DNA of 33,837 bases from Opitutia bacterium (lineage in GTDB: Bacteria > Verrucomicrobiota > Verrucomicrobiae > Opitutales > UBA953): positions 1 through 33,837 of the forward strand of contig SFEJ01000025.1 of NCBI GenBank assembly GCA_004558035.1. The letters run 5' to 3'. The notes below the pieces were generated by a model. It did not search any database. It was not told the DNA's origin and saw only the letters and a program-made list of their open reading frames with translations. Positions within the stretch are counted from its first letter, which is position 1; the number at the start of each line of letters is the position of its first letter. Position numbers and translations under genes: made by a program. Below are positions 15,350 through 23,770 of this stretch, piece after piece.

Positions 15350-17818
15350 ATGGAAAACACAGCAGCCAAAGAACGTCTTTCCACGACGAACATCTCCGAA
15401 ATCATGCAGACGGCCTACATCGATTATTCGATGTCGGTCATCGTCTCCCGCGCGCTCCCGGACGTGCGCGACGGCCTCAAGCCCGTGCAGCGCCGCGTCG
15501 TTTACGCGATGCTGCGGGAAGGGCTCCGGCACAACGCCGCGTTCGACAAATGCGCGGGCGTCGTCGGCGAAGTTCTGAAGAACTATCACCCGCACGGCGA
15601 CGCGTCGGTTTACGACACGCTCGTGCGTCTCGCTCAGGATTGGGTGATGCGCTACCCGCTCGTCATTCCGCAGGGGAACTTCGGCTCCATCGACGGCGAC
15701 TCTCCCGCCGCCTACCGATACACGGAATGTAAGCTCGCCGAGCTCGCCGAAGAGCTCCTCAAGGACATCGACGAAGACACCGTCGATTTCCAGCCCAACT
15801 ACAAGGAATCGACGACGGAGCCGACCGTGCTCCCGTGCGCGCTCCCGCACCTGCTGATGAACGGCTCCACCGGCATCGCCGTCGGCATGACGACGAACAT
15901 TCCGCCGCACAATCTCGGCGAGCTCGTCGAAGTCACCTGCCGCCTCATCGACGACCCGAACACGAGCTTCGAAGAAATCGAGGAAATCCTAAAGGGACCG
16001 GACTTCCCGACCGGCGGTGTCATCAACGGCACCGAGGGCATCCGCCAGTATCTGCGCACCGGCCGCGGCATCGTCCGCGTGCGCGGCGTCGCCCACATCG
16101 AGGAGATGAAGAACGGGCGCGAGCAGATCGTCATCACCGAGATTCCCTACAACGTCAACCGCGCCAACCTCGTCACGCGCATCGCCGATCTTGTGAAGGA
16201 CAAGGTCTTCACGGAAATTTCCGACGTGCGCGACGAATCCGACGCGAACACGCGCATCGTGCTCGAGCTCAAGCGCGACGTCGCCGAGCGCGTCGTCGTC
16301 AACAAGCTCTTCAAGCACACGGAGCTCGAATCCTCGTTCGGCGTCATCCTGCTCGCGCTCGACAAAAACCGCCCGAAGCAGATGAACATCAAGGAAATGC
16401 TCGAATGCTTCATCGAGCACCGCCGCGAAGTCATCACGCGCCGCACGAAGTTCCGTCTGCGCAAGGCGGAAGACCGCGCGCACATTCTCGAAGGCTTCAA
16501 GATCGCCTACCGTTTCCTCGACGATTTCGTGCACATCATCCGTTCCTCGAAGGACCGCGACGAGGCGCGTTCCCGCCTCATGGACAAATACGGGATTTCG
16601 GAGCGCCAGTGCAACGCCGTGCTCGACATGCGCCTGTATCAGCTCACCGGTCTCGAAATCGACAAGATCGAAGAGGAATACGTCCAGCTGATGGGCTTCA
16701 TCGAGGAATGCCGCCTCATTCTTTCCAACGAAAAGAAGCTCCTCGGGCTCGTCAAATCCGAGCTGCGCGAGACCGCGAAGAAGTACGATTCGCCGCGCAA
16801 GACGCAGATTCAGGCGGCGGAAGGTGAGTTCCGCCCCGAAGACGTGATCCCGAACGAAGGCTGCATGATCTCCGTCTCGCACGAAGGCTTCATCAAGCGC
16901 ACGCCGATCGATCTCTACCGCACACAGAAGCGCGGCGGCAAGGGGCTCATCGGCTCGGAGACGCACAACGAGGACTTCATCGAATACCTCTTCTCCGCGA
17001 AGACGCACGATACGATCATGTTCTTCACGAACAAGGGACGCGTGTATGTGCAGAAGGCATACGAAATTCCGGAAGGTTCCCGCACCTCCAAGGGCCGCTC
17101 CATCGCCAACGTCATCGAAATGCAGGAAGGCGAAAAACTCGCGACGCTACTCTGCATTCCCGACTTCACGGACACGAAGAACGTCTTCTTCTGCACGAAG
17201 AACGGCGTCGTCAAGAAGACGACGCTTTCGGAGTACAAAAACTGCAACCGCCGCGGCATCATCGCGATCAATCTGCGTGACGGCGACGCGCTCATCTCCG
17301 TCAAGCTCACGAACGGGAACGATCAGGTCATTCTCATCACCGAGAACGGCATGACGATCCGCTTCGACGAGACCGACGCGCGCAACCTCGGCCGCTCCGC
17401 CGCCGGCGTGACGGGAATGCGCCTGCGCGAAGGCGATTCCGTCGTCGCGATGGAAGTCGTCGATCCCTCCTGCACGCTGCTCATCGCGGGCAAGAACGGC
17501 ATCGGCAAACGCACGCAGTACGACGACGAGGAAGGCGAAGTCTTCCGCAAGCAGAACCGCGGCGGCGTCGGCGTGATCGGCATCAAGAACAAGTCCGGCG
17601 TCGCGGGCGCGCTCAGCGTTCTCGAGACGGATCAGATCATGCTGCTCACGAAGGGCGGGCAGGCGATCCGCATGCCGGTCAAGGGCATCCGCCGCACGGG
17701 GCGCGCCGCGCAGGGCGTCAAGCTGATGGACATCGACGTCAAGTCCGGCGAAGAGGTCATCGGCATCTGCAAAGTCATCGAGGGCGACGACGAAGCCGCC
17801 GCTGCTCCCGCGGAGTAA
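15350..17818 (+). CDS. gyrA: DNA gyrase subunit A
   Basis: An 822-residue protein. The breakage-reunion domain has SRALPDVRDGLKPVQRR, the DNA-binding helix region YHPHGDASVYDTLVR and catalytic Tyr124 in AAYRYTECKL. The coiled-coil tower follows. The C-terminal pinwheel carries the GyrA box as QKRGGKG (classic QRRGGRG), which identifies gyrase rather than topoisomerase IV. Together with GyrB it forms the A2B2 enzyme. The quinolone-contact position that is Ser83 in E. coli is Ala85 here, followed by Ser86 and Asp89, as in mycobacterial GyrA. It starts 45 bp after the GxxExxY cassette. The Ala/Glu-rich last residues are typical of a free C-terminus. Confidence 0.97.
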   Translation: MENTAAKERLSTTNISEIMQTAYIDYSMSVIVSRALPDVRDGLKPVQRRVVYAMLREGLRHNAAFDKCAGVVGEVLKNYHPHGDASVYDTLVRLAQDWVMRYPLVIPQGNFGSIDGDSPAAYRYTECKLAELAEELLKDIDEDTVDFQPNYKESTTEPTVLPCALPHLLMNGSTGIAVGMTTNIPPHNLGELVEVTCRLIDDPNTSFEEIEEILKGPDFPTGGVINGTEGIRQYLRTGRGIVRVRGVAHIEEMKNGREQIVITEIPYNVNRANLVTRIADLVKDKVFTEISDVRDESDANTRIVLELKRDVAERVVVNKLFKHTELESSFGVILLALDKNRPKQMNIKEMLECFIEHRREVITRRTKFRLRKAEDRAHILEGFKIAYRFLDDFVHIIRSSKDRDEARSRLMDKYGISERQCNAVLDMRLYQLTGLEIDKIEEEYVQLMGFIEECRLILSNEKKLLGLVKSELRETAKKYDSPRKTQIQAAEGEFRPEDVIPNEGCMISVSHEGFIKRTPIDLYRTQKRGGKGLIGSETHNEDFIEYLFSAKTHDTIMFFTNKGRVYVQKAYEIPEGSRTSKGRSIANVIEMQEGEKLATLLCIPDFTDTKNVFFCTKNGVVKKTTLSEYKNCNRRGIIAINLRDGDALISVKLTNGNDQVILITENGMTIRFDETDARNLGRSAAGVTGMRLREGDSVVAMEVVDPSCTLLIAGKNGIGKRTQYDDEEGEVFRKQNRGGVGVIGIKNKSGVAGALSVLETDQIMLLTKGGQAIRMPVKGIRRTGRAAQGVKLMDIDVKSGEEVIGICKVIEGDDEAAAAPAE

Positions 17819-17844
17819 GCCTTAGCGCCTTTCTCCGAATCCGA

Positions 17845-17881
17845 AAAACGCGTTCCCGGTCCTCCTCCGGGAGCGCGTTTT
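17845..17881 (+). terminator. Rho-independent terminator of gyrA
   Basis: Stem AAAACGCGTTCCCGG with CCGGGAGCGCGTTTT (one G-U pair), loop TCCTCCT, ending in a T run; it begins 26 bp after the gyrA stop. Confidence 0.85.
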
Positions 17882-17898
17882 CATTTTGGCGCTCGGCG

Positions 17899-17942
17899 CA
17901 AAAAAAACGTTCCCGCGAAGAGAATCGCGGGAACGCTTTTTT
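17899..17942 (-). terminator. Terminator of nahK, made of an inverted GGGAACG pair
   Basis: Stem ACGTTCCCGCGA with TCGCGGGAACGC, loop AGAGAA, flanked by A and T runs on both sides. It could work in both directions between the convergent gyrA and nahK genes. The stem is almost wholly two inverted copies of CGCGGGAACG. Confidence 0.85.
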
Positions 17943-17960
17943 CGTTCTGCGGGAACGGGC

Positions 17961-19076
17961 TCAGAGCGAGGCGACGAGCGCGTTCATCGCGTCCATCTGC
18001 TCCTCGATGCATTCGACGAGGCGGAACTGCGTGCGGCAGCGGTCGAGGTTGTGCTCGGGGCGCGTCGTCTTGAAGTACAGGTCGCCGTCGAGGTAGTCCG
18101 TCAGGAAGCGCATGCCGCATTCGAGCGTGAGCAGCTTGCCCGAGAACGGGAGCAGCTCGCGTTCCTTCGCGTTGAGGAAGTCGCCGGCGGAGCTGATGTA
18201 GCCCTTCGCGAGCGCTTCGAAGAACTGGAACTGCATCGCGACCTTGGAGAGATCGACTTCGTCCTCCTTCGCGGGCGAGGTCGAGGTACGCACCATGTCG
18301 CCGAAGTCGTAGAGCGCCGAGCCCGGCATCGAGGTGTCGAGGTCGATGACGCAGATGCCTTCGAGCGTGTAGTCGTCGATGAGCACGTTGTTCAGCTTCG
18401 TGTCCTGGTGCGCGATGCGTTCGGGGATTTCGCCCTTCGCCATCGCGTCGAGCACGACGGAGCAGTCCTTTTCGCGCGCGAGGATGAAGTCGATTTCCTT
18501 TTTGACGCCGGCGGCGCGGTTCTTGACGTCCGCCGCGAGCGACTTCTGGAACGTCTCGAAGCGCTTGCGCGTGTTGTGGAAGTCCGGAATCGTCTCGACG
18601 AGGCGGCCGCCGGGAATGTCCACGAGAAGCTTCTGGAAATTGCCGAACGCGCGCGCCGCCTGGAACGCCTGTTCGGTGGTCTCGATGACGTCGTAACCGC
18701 GGGCGCGCTCGATGAAGATGTAGCAGCGCCAGTAGTTGCCCTCGGCGTCCACGTACCAGTCCGCGCCGGTCTTGGTCGGGATGAGCGTCAGCGTGCGGCG
18801 GGAGGCGTCGGGCGCCTTGTTCGCCTTGAGCTTGTCGAACGAATGGCGGCAGATGCGCGCGACGTTCTCCATGAGCCCCTGCGGGTTCTTGAAGATGTAG
18901 GAGTTGACGCGCTGGATGATGTAGCGCACGCGCGTCGCGCCCTGGTCGAACACGGCGCAGAACGTGTCGTTGATGTGGCCGCTGCCGTACGGGAACGCGT
19001 CCACGAAGTCGCCGTACACGGCGAACTGAGCCGCGATCGCGGGGATATTGTATTTGGAGTCTTTTGCTGAGGACAT
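17961..19076 (-). CDS. nahK: N-acetylhexosamine 1-kinase (NahK-like), APH superfamily
   Basis: About 371 residues from the ATG at 19076, chosen because homologous sequence begins there. It has the aminoglycoside-phosphotransferase fold: a nucleotide-binding start YGSGHINDTFCAV, the catalytic loop HQDTKLNNVL, the metal site VIDLDTSMPGS and YDFGDMVR. Long segments (ETIPDFHNTRKRF, LLPFSGKLLTLECGMRFLTDY, PEHNLDRCRTQ) match the Bifidobacterium NahK as I remember it. NahK phosphorylates GlcNAc and GalNAc at C1 using ATP, the entry step for hexosamines from mucin or milk glycans. A GH20 hexosaminidase about 2 kb away (21267-22934) could supply the substrate. The gene is divergent from the LptF/G permease. 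Confidence 0.85.
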   Translation of the reverse strand: MSSAKDSKYNIPAIAAQFAVYGDFVDAFPYGSGHINDTFCAVFDQGATRVRYIIQRVNSYIFKNPQGLMENVARICRHSFDKLKANKAPDASRRTLTLIPTKTGADWYVDAEGNYWRCYIFIERARGYDVIETTEQAFQAARAFGNFQKLLVDIPGGRLVETIPDFHNTRKRFETFQKSLAADVKNRAAGVKKEIDFILAREKDCSVVLDAMAKGEIPERIAHQDTKLNNVLIDDYTLEGICVIDLDTSMPGSALYDFGDMVRTSTSPAKEDEVDLSKVAMQFQFFEALAKGYISSAGDFLNAKERELLPFSGKLLTLECGMRFLTDYLDGDLYFKTTRPEHNLDRCRTQFRLVECIEEQMDAMNALVASL

Positions 19077-19304
19077 AAGTCTGAACGAATTTTGGTTTTG
19101 TTTTGAAAAAATCGATCCGCGCGGCAACGTCCGCGTTCCCGCACGGCACTCACAGTCTCGCCTTTCTCGCCCCGCGGGGCAAGAAAATTCACTCGTGGGG
19201 ACGCCGCCGCGCAGGGTTTTGATCTCCCGCGCGAAAATCTTTGTCGCGTTCCGCGGGAAGGTCGCTTAGCCTTTAAGAAAACTTTTTCCTTCGTTCCGCT
19301 TTCC
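19077..19304. other. Divergent intergenic region with GC hairpin
   Basis: A 228-bp spacer between nahK (minus) and the permease gene (plus). It contains a hairpin around GCCCCGCGGGGC flanked by TTCT and AGAA (near 19155-19183). This resembles the CGCCCC-GGGGCG hairpins of the islands at 7191-7204 and 32402-32416. No clear promoter hexamers were seen. Confidence 0.4.
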
Positions 19305-20471
19305 GTGAAGACGCTTTCCCGTTATATGTTCGTTCAGCTCGCGAGCGCCGTGGTCATGTCGCTCGGGCTTTTCATTTTCGTGCTGGTCACCGGAAACGTG
19401 CTTCGGCGCGTCGTCGGCGAGCTGGCGAACGGGCGCATCTCCATGTCGATGCTGTTCGAGATCGTCGGGCTGATTTCGGTGAGCGTCGTGCCGTACGCGA
19501 TGCCGCTGGGGATGCTGACGGGCGTGCTGCTGATACTCGGGCGCATGTCGGCTTCGAACGAGATTCTCGCGATGAAGGCGGCGGGCATGAATCTCTGGCG
19601 CATCGTCGCGCCGATTTTCTTCATCGCGATCGTCGGCGTCGGCGTTTCCGGCTACATCAACTGCTTTTGGGCGCCGAGCGCGGCGGGCGCCTACCGGTCG
19701 ATTCTGAAAAGCACGTTCCGCGATTCGCCGACGAAGCTCATCGTGCCGGGAACGCTCTTTTCGGATTTTCCCGGCTACACGATTTACGCGGAGGCGCGCG
19801 AAGGCGACAAGCTCAAGAATTTCTGGATCTGGGAGCTCGACGGGCACTCGCGCCCGATCCGCACGACGCACGCGCAGGAGGCGACGATTCTCTTCGTCGA
19901 GGCGCAGGACGACGACGGCGAAGATTCGCTCAGCATCGAGCTCTCGCAGGCGGTTTCCGAAGAGCGTTCCCGCCGCGCGCCGGACGACGTCGCCGGCTCT
20001 CACCTGAGTTTTTCCAAGGCGGGGCACGCGTCCGTCGTCATTCCGCTGGGCAAGATCCTCAGCCGGGAAATCGTCTCGAAAAAGAACCGCAAGCTGCGCT
20101 GGTTCACGCTGCCGGAGCTGCTCGAACTGCGAGAAACCGGCTGGCGCACCGATCCGCAGAAGGACGCGCCCGAAGCCGTCGAGGCGGAGCGCATTCAGAT
20201 CCAGCTGCAGATTCAGAATTATCTGACGTCCGCGGTGGCGTGCTTCTCGCTCGCGATCCTGGGCATTCCCCTCGGCATCCGCGTCTCGCGCTCGGAGACC
20301 TTCGTGAACATCGGCATCGCGCTCGCGCTCGCGCTCACGTTCTACGTGCTGACGACGTTCGTCTCGTGGATCGAGGATCCCGCGTGGCGTCCCGACGTGC
20401 TCGTCTGGATTCCGAACATTCTTTACCAGATCGTCGGCTTCGTCCTTCTGCGGCGGGCGGCGAGAAACTGA
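19305..20471 (+). CDS. LptF/LptG family lipopolysaccharide export permease
   Basis: A 388-residue protein starting at GTG 19305, which gives the expected opening KTLSRYMFVQ. The topology is typical of the YjgP/YjgQ family: three N-terminal helices (about 10-33, 48-72, 98-120), a large periplasmic beta-jellyroll region (about 125-290) and three C-terminal helices. The family motif around the second to third helix reads MSASNEILAMKAAGMNLWRI. LptF and LptG pair with the LptB ATPase to extract LPS from the inner membrane and pass it to LptC/A. Sequence alone does not tell F from G here. It is followed after 10 bp by an IMPase gene and then GH20, so the three probably form an operon. Confidence 0.88.
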   Translation: MKTLSRYMFVQLASAVVMSLGLFIFVLVTGNVLRRVVGELANGRISMSMLFEIVGLISVSVVPYAMPLGMLTGVLLILGRMSASNEILAMKAAGMNLWRIVAPIFFIAIVGVGVSGYINCFWAPSAAGAYRSILKSTFRDSPTKLIVPGTLFSDFPGYTIYAEAREGDKLKNFWIWELDGHSRPIRTTHAQEATILFVEAQDDDGEDSLSIELSQAVSEERSRRAPDDVAGSHLSFSKAGHASVVIPLGKILSREIVSKKNRKLRWFTLPELLELRETGWRTDPQKDAPEAVEAERIQIQLQIQNYLTSAVACFSLAILGIPLGIRVSRSETFVNIGIALALALTFYVLTTFVSWIEDPAWRPDVLVWIPNILYQIVGFVLLRRAARN

Positions 20472-20481
20472 AGGCATCACC

Positions 20482-21240
20482 ATGGAAAACATCCCGGAAC
20501 TGAAAAAACTCCTCGAAATCGCCGAACGCGCGGCGCGCGACACGGGCGCGGTTCTGCGCGCCGGCGGCGACCGCAGCGTCTCCCTCAGCACGTCGACGGA
20601 CGTGAAGCTCGCCGCCGACGTGAACTCGGAAAAGCTCGTGCGGGAACGCCTCGCCGCGACGGGGCTGCCGCTCTTCGGCGAGGAGCTCGGCGGCGATCCC
20701 GCGCTCTACGATTCGCCGGGAACGCTCTACTGGGTCGTCGATCCGCTCGACGGCACGTTCAACTATCAGCGCGGACAGCCGCTCACCTGCGTGAGCATCG
20801 GCCTGATGCGCGGGAACGAACCCGTGCTCGGCGTGATCTACAATTTCAACGCGGACGAGCTCTTTTCCGGAATCGTCGGCGAAGGCGTCTTTCTCAACGG
20901 CGAAAAAATCGTTCCCGCGTGGGCGACGGAGCTTTCGCAGGCGTGCCTGATGACGGGCTTTCCCGCGCTCGCGGACAAGTCGCCGGAGGCGCTCGCGCCC
21001 TTCATCGCCGAAGTCGGCAAGTTCAAGAAGATCCGCATGATCGGCACGGCGGCGCTCGCGGTCGCCTACGTCGCTTCCGGCCGCGCGGACGTTTACGACG
21101 AGCGCGGCACGAATCTCTGGGACGTCGCGGCGGGAATGGCGCTCGTCCTGGCGGCGGGCGGCTTCGTGCGCCTCACGCCGACGGGTCGGCGCGCGCTGAA
21201 CTTCGACCTGCGCTGCGCCGCCCGCGAAGAATGGCTCTGA
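20482..21240 (+). CDS. Inositol monophosphatase family phosphatase
   Basis: A 252-residue protein with all metal-binding motifs of the fold: GEELGG (Glu67), DPLDGTFNY (Asp87, Asp90) and the C-terminal WDVAAGMALVLAAGG. ASGRADVYDERGTNLWD is typical of SuhB/IMPase members. It likely dephosphorylates an inositol- or sugar-phosphate in the cytosol. The exact substrate is unclear; 3'-phosphoadenosine-5'-phosphate or fructose-1,6-bisphosphate are alternatives within the family. It differs from the HisN-like protein at 11010-11807, which belongs to another branch. It sits in tight array with the permease (10 bp upstream) and GH20 (26 bp downstream). Confidence 0.85.
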   Translation: MENIPELKKLLEIAERAARDTGAVLRAGGDRSVSLSTSTDVKLAADVNSEKLVRERLAATGLPLFGEELGGDPALYDSPGTLYWVVDPLDGTFNYQRGQPLTCVSIGLMRGNEPVLGVIYNFNADELFSGIVGEGVFLNGEKIVPAWATELSQACLMTGFPALADKSPEALAPFIAEVGKFKKIRMIGTAALAVAYVASGRADVYDERGTNLWDVAAGMALVLAAGGFVRLTPTGRRALNFDLRCAAREEWL

Positions 21241-21266
21241 AAACGGAAAGCTGAGAATCGGTAAGA

Positions 21267-22934
21267 ATGAAGGCTCGCGATTTTTTTAAGTCCGGTCTGC
21301 GGCTTTTCGTCGCCGCTGCGTTTTCGTTTTTCGCGGGAACGCTTTTCGCCGCCTCGAATCCGGCGGACCTGCCGCTCATTCCCGCGCCGCGGGAAATCGA
21401 AGCCGGGCAGGGCAAGGCGCTTTCCGTCGGAAGCATATCCGCTATTCACGCGGACGCGCGTTCGGAGGACGCGGCGCGGTTCCTCCAACGTCTTTTCAGA
21501 CAGCGCTACAAGCGGACGCTGCCGATTCTCAGAACGAACGGTGTTGCGGCGTCCGGCGCGATCGCGCTGAGTTCCGGCGCGGGCAAAAAAGATTCCGAAG
21601 CCTACGCGCTTTCGGTTTCGGCGAACGGCGTCGTCGTCAAGGGCTCCGGGGCGGCGGGAACGTTCTACGGCGTCTGCACGCTCGATCAGCTTTTCGTCGG
21701 CGAAGACGGAAAGCCTGCGAAAACCGTCCCGGCGCTGACGGTGCGCGATGCGCCGCGCTTCGCATACAGAGGGCTGATGCTCGATCCCGCGCGCAATTTC
21801 ATGCCCGTGGAGGACGTCAAGAAATTCGTCGAGACGATGGCCCGCCTCAAATTCAACACGTTGCATTTTCACATCAGCGACGACCAGGGATGGCGCGTCG
21901 AAATCAAAAATCCGAAATACAGGCGGCTGATGACCGTCGGCGCGCAGAAAAACAGGCCGAAGGGCACGCGCGGCTATTACACGCAGGACGAGATCCGCGA
22001 TCTGATCGCGTTCGCGGCGACTCTGAACGTCGAAGTCGTTCCCGAAGTGGACATGCCCGGGCACGGCATGGGCGCGATCGTCGCGTATCCCGAACTCACC
22101 TGCGAATACGTCCGAGAAATCAACAAACCGGAAAACGCCGCCGAACTCGCGAAGAATCCGAAGATGAAACTGCGCGTTTGGGAGGAAGCCGGAGTCTCCG
22201 AGGCGCTCCTCTGCGCGGGAAATCCGAAGACCTACGCGTTTTACGACGAGCTGCTCGCGGAGCTCTGCAGACTTTTCCCGTCGAAGAAATTTCACCTCGG
22301 CGGCGACGAAGCCCCCACGAAATGCTGGAATAAGTGCGGAGATTGTCGCGAGTTCATGAAAAAGAAGGGACTCGGTTCGACGCAGGAGCTGATGGCGTAT
22401 TTCTTCCAACGCAATTTCGACGCCCTCGGCAAAGCCGGAAAGACCGCGCTCTACTGGTACGAGCTCGACGTTCCGAAATATCCGAAGAACGCGATCATGT
22501 ATTCCTGGCGCATGGGGCACACGAAGCAGGCGATTGACCGCGCGCTGCGCGAAGGCTACAAGGTGATCTGCTGTCCGGGAGAATACGCGTATCTCGATTA
22601 TCCGCAGAAACCGGGCGATCCGAATCACGGCTGGATGCCGCTGACGACCCTCGAACGCGTTTATCAGTTCGATCCCGGATACGGGCGCCCCGCGAAAGAA
22701 GAGGCGTCGATTCTCGGCTGCGAAGGCACGCTGTGGGCCGAACATATTCCGGACCTGGAGCGCCTGCATTATCAGGCGTTCCCGCGCGCGCTCGCGCTCG
22801 TCGAGGCCGGATGGACGCCGATGCGGCGACGCGGCTGGGAGAGCTTCAGAAAACGTCTGCGTCCGGTGCTTCTCGACATGCACGCGCGGGGCGTGCGGAC
22901 GTATTGGCCGACGGAAGCCGTCGGCGCGAAGTAG
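21267..22934 (+). CDS. GH20 beta-N-acetylhexosaminidase, secreted
   Basis: A 555-residue protein with a signal peptide (GLRLFVAAAFSFFAGTLFAAS). A GH20b-type N-terminal domain (about 28-140, ending YGVCTLDQLF) precedes the TIM barrel. The barrel opens RFAYRGLMLDPARNF and contains NTLHFHISDDQGWRVEI, VVPEVDMPGHG and the catalytic Asp347-Glu348 pair in HLGGDEAPTKCW. YSWRMG and GCEGTLWAEHI are typical late barrel motifs. It removes terminal beta-linked GlcNAc or GalNAc from glycans by substrate-assisted catalysis, in the periplasm or outside. With NahK nearby it fits hexosamine salvage. It is the last gene of the permease-IMPase-GH20 array. Confidence 0.93.
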   Translation: MKARDFFKSGLRLFVAAAFSFFAGTLFAASNPADLPLIPAPREIEAGQGKALSVGSISAIHADARSEDAARFLQRLFRQRYKRTLPILRTNGVAASGAIALSSGAGKKDSEAYALSVSANGVVVKGSGAAGTFYGVCTLDQLFVGEDGKPAKTVPALTVRDAPRFAYRGLMLDPARNFMPVEDVKKFVETMARLKFNTLHFHISDDQGWRVEIKNPKYRRLMTVGAQKNRPKGTRGYYTQDEIRDLIAFAATLNVEVVPEVDMPGHGMGAIVAYPELTCEYVREINKPENAAELAKNPKMKLRVWEEAGVSEALLCAGNPKTYAFYDELLAELCRLFPSKKFHLGGDEAPTKCWNKCGDCREFMKKKGLGSTQELMAYFFQRNFDALGKAGKTALYWYELDVPKYPKNAIMYSWRMGHTKQAIDRALREGYKVICCPGEYAYLDYPQKPGDPNHGWMPLTTLERVYQFDPGYGRPAKEEASILGCEGTLWAEHIPDLERLHYQAFPRALALVEAGWTPMRRRGWESFRKRLRPVLLDMHARGVRTYWPTEAVGAK

Positions 22935-23007
22935 TTTCGCGCAAAAAAGGCGTGTTCATTTTCCGCGTAAAGTGTTATTCTGACGAAAACCATTTTTGAA
23001 TAAAGGC

Positions 23008-23694
23008 ATGAAAAAATACATTTGCTCCATTTGCGGTTACGTTCACGACGGCGACGAGCCGCCCGCGTCCTGTCCCGTCTGCGGCGTTCCCGCGGAAAAA
23101 TTCAATCTGGTGGAAGAGACCGCTCCCGCCGAAGACTGTTCGGAACTCGCCGCCGCCACGGGGCTGAAGCCCGAAACGCTCGCGAAGGCGGACAAGATCG
23201 TCGCGAAGTATCCGGAACGCCGCAGCGCGACGCTCCCGCTGCTCCACCTCGCGCAGGAGGAGCTCGGCTACGTCACGGACGCCGCGATGAAGTGGATCGC
23301 CGCCAAGCTCGGCATCGAGCCGATCAACGTGTACGAGGTCGTCACGTTCTACCCGATGTTCCGCCTGGCGCCGATCGGCAGGCGCCACGTCAAGGTCTGC
23401 CGCACGCTTTCGTGCGCGCTGCGCGGGAGCTACAAGACGATGGAGGCGCTCGAAAAGGAATTCGGCTGCCGCCGCGGCGAGACGAGCGCGGACGGGAACG
23501 TCACGCTCGAGTTCGTCGAATGCATGGCGTGCTGCGGCACGGGACCGATCGTGCAGGTCGATCATCTCTTTTACGAGAAGGTGACGCCGGAGGAAGTTCC
23601 CGCGCTTGCGGAAAAGATCCGCGCCTCGCTCGTCGATCCCAATTACGGCAAAAAGGAACCGAATTTCCAGGACCGCACGCAGTGGCTCGGCTGA
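23008..23694 (+). CDS. nuoE: NuoE-like [2Fe-2S] subunit with N-terminal rubredoxin-like domain
   Basis: A 228-residue protein from the ATG at 23008. Residues 1-35 are a rubredoxin/rubrerythrin-type iron site (Cys6, Cys9, Cys22, Cys25: YICSICGYVHDG...SCPVCGVPAEKF). Residues 50-200 are the 24-kDa NADH dehydrogenase subunit: SATLPLLHLAQEELGYV, INVYEVVTFYPMF and [2Fe-2S] ligands Cys131, Cys136, Cys172 and Cys176 (CRTLSC, ECMACC). A standard NuoE lacks the rubredoxin part. NuoE works with NuoF in NADH oxidation by complex I or by bifurcating hydrogenases. No nuoF or other nuo gene is next to it. A terminator directly follows, so it appears monocistronic. Confidence 0.88.
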   Translation: MKKYICSICGYVHDGDEPPASCPVCGVPAEKFNLVEETAPAEDCSELAAATGLKPETLAKADKIVAKYPERRSATLPLLHLAQEELGYVTDAAMKWIAAKLGIEPINVYEVVTFYPMFRLAPIGRRHVKVCRTLSCALRGSYKTMEALEKEFGCRRGETSADGNVTLEFVECMACCGTGPIVQVDHLFYEKVTPEEVPALAEKIRASLVDPNYGKKEPNFQDRTQWLG

Positions 23695-23715
23695 GGCGTT
23701 CCCGCCTTTGTCCGC

Positions 23716-23755
23716 AAAAACGTTCCCGCGCCTTCCGCACGGGAACGTTTTTTTT
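23716..23755 (+). terminator. Rho-independent terminator after rubredoxin-nuoE
   Basis: Perfect stem AAAAACGTTCCCG with CGGGAACGTTTTT, 11-base loop and an eight-T run. The stem consists of an inverted pair of the CGGGAACG word. Confidence 0.9.
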
Positions 23756-23770
23756 GCGTCCGAATTCGGG

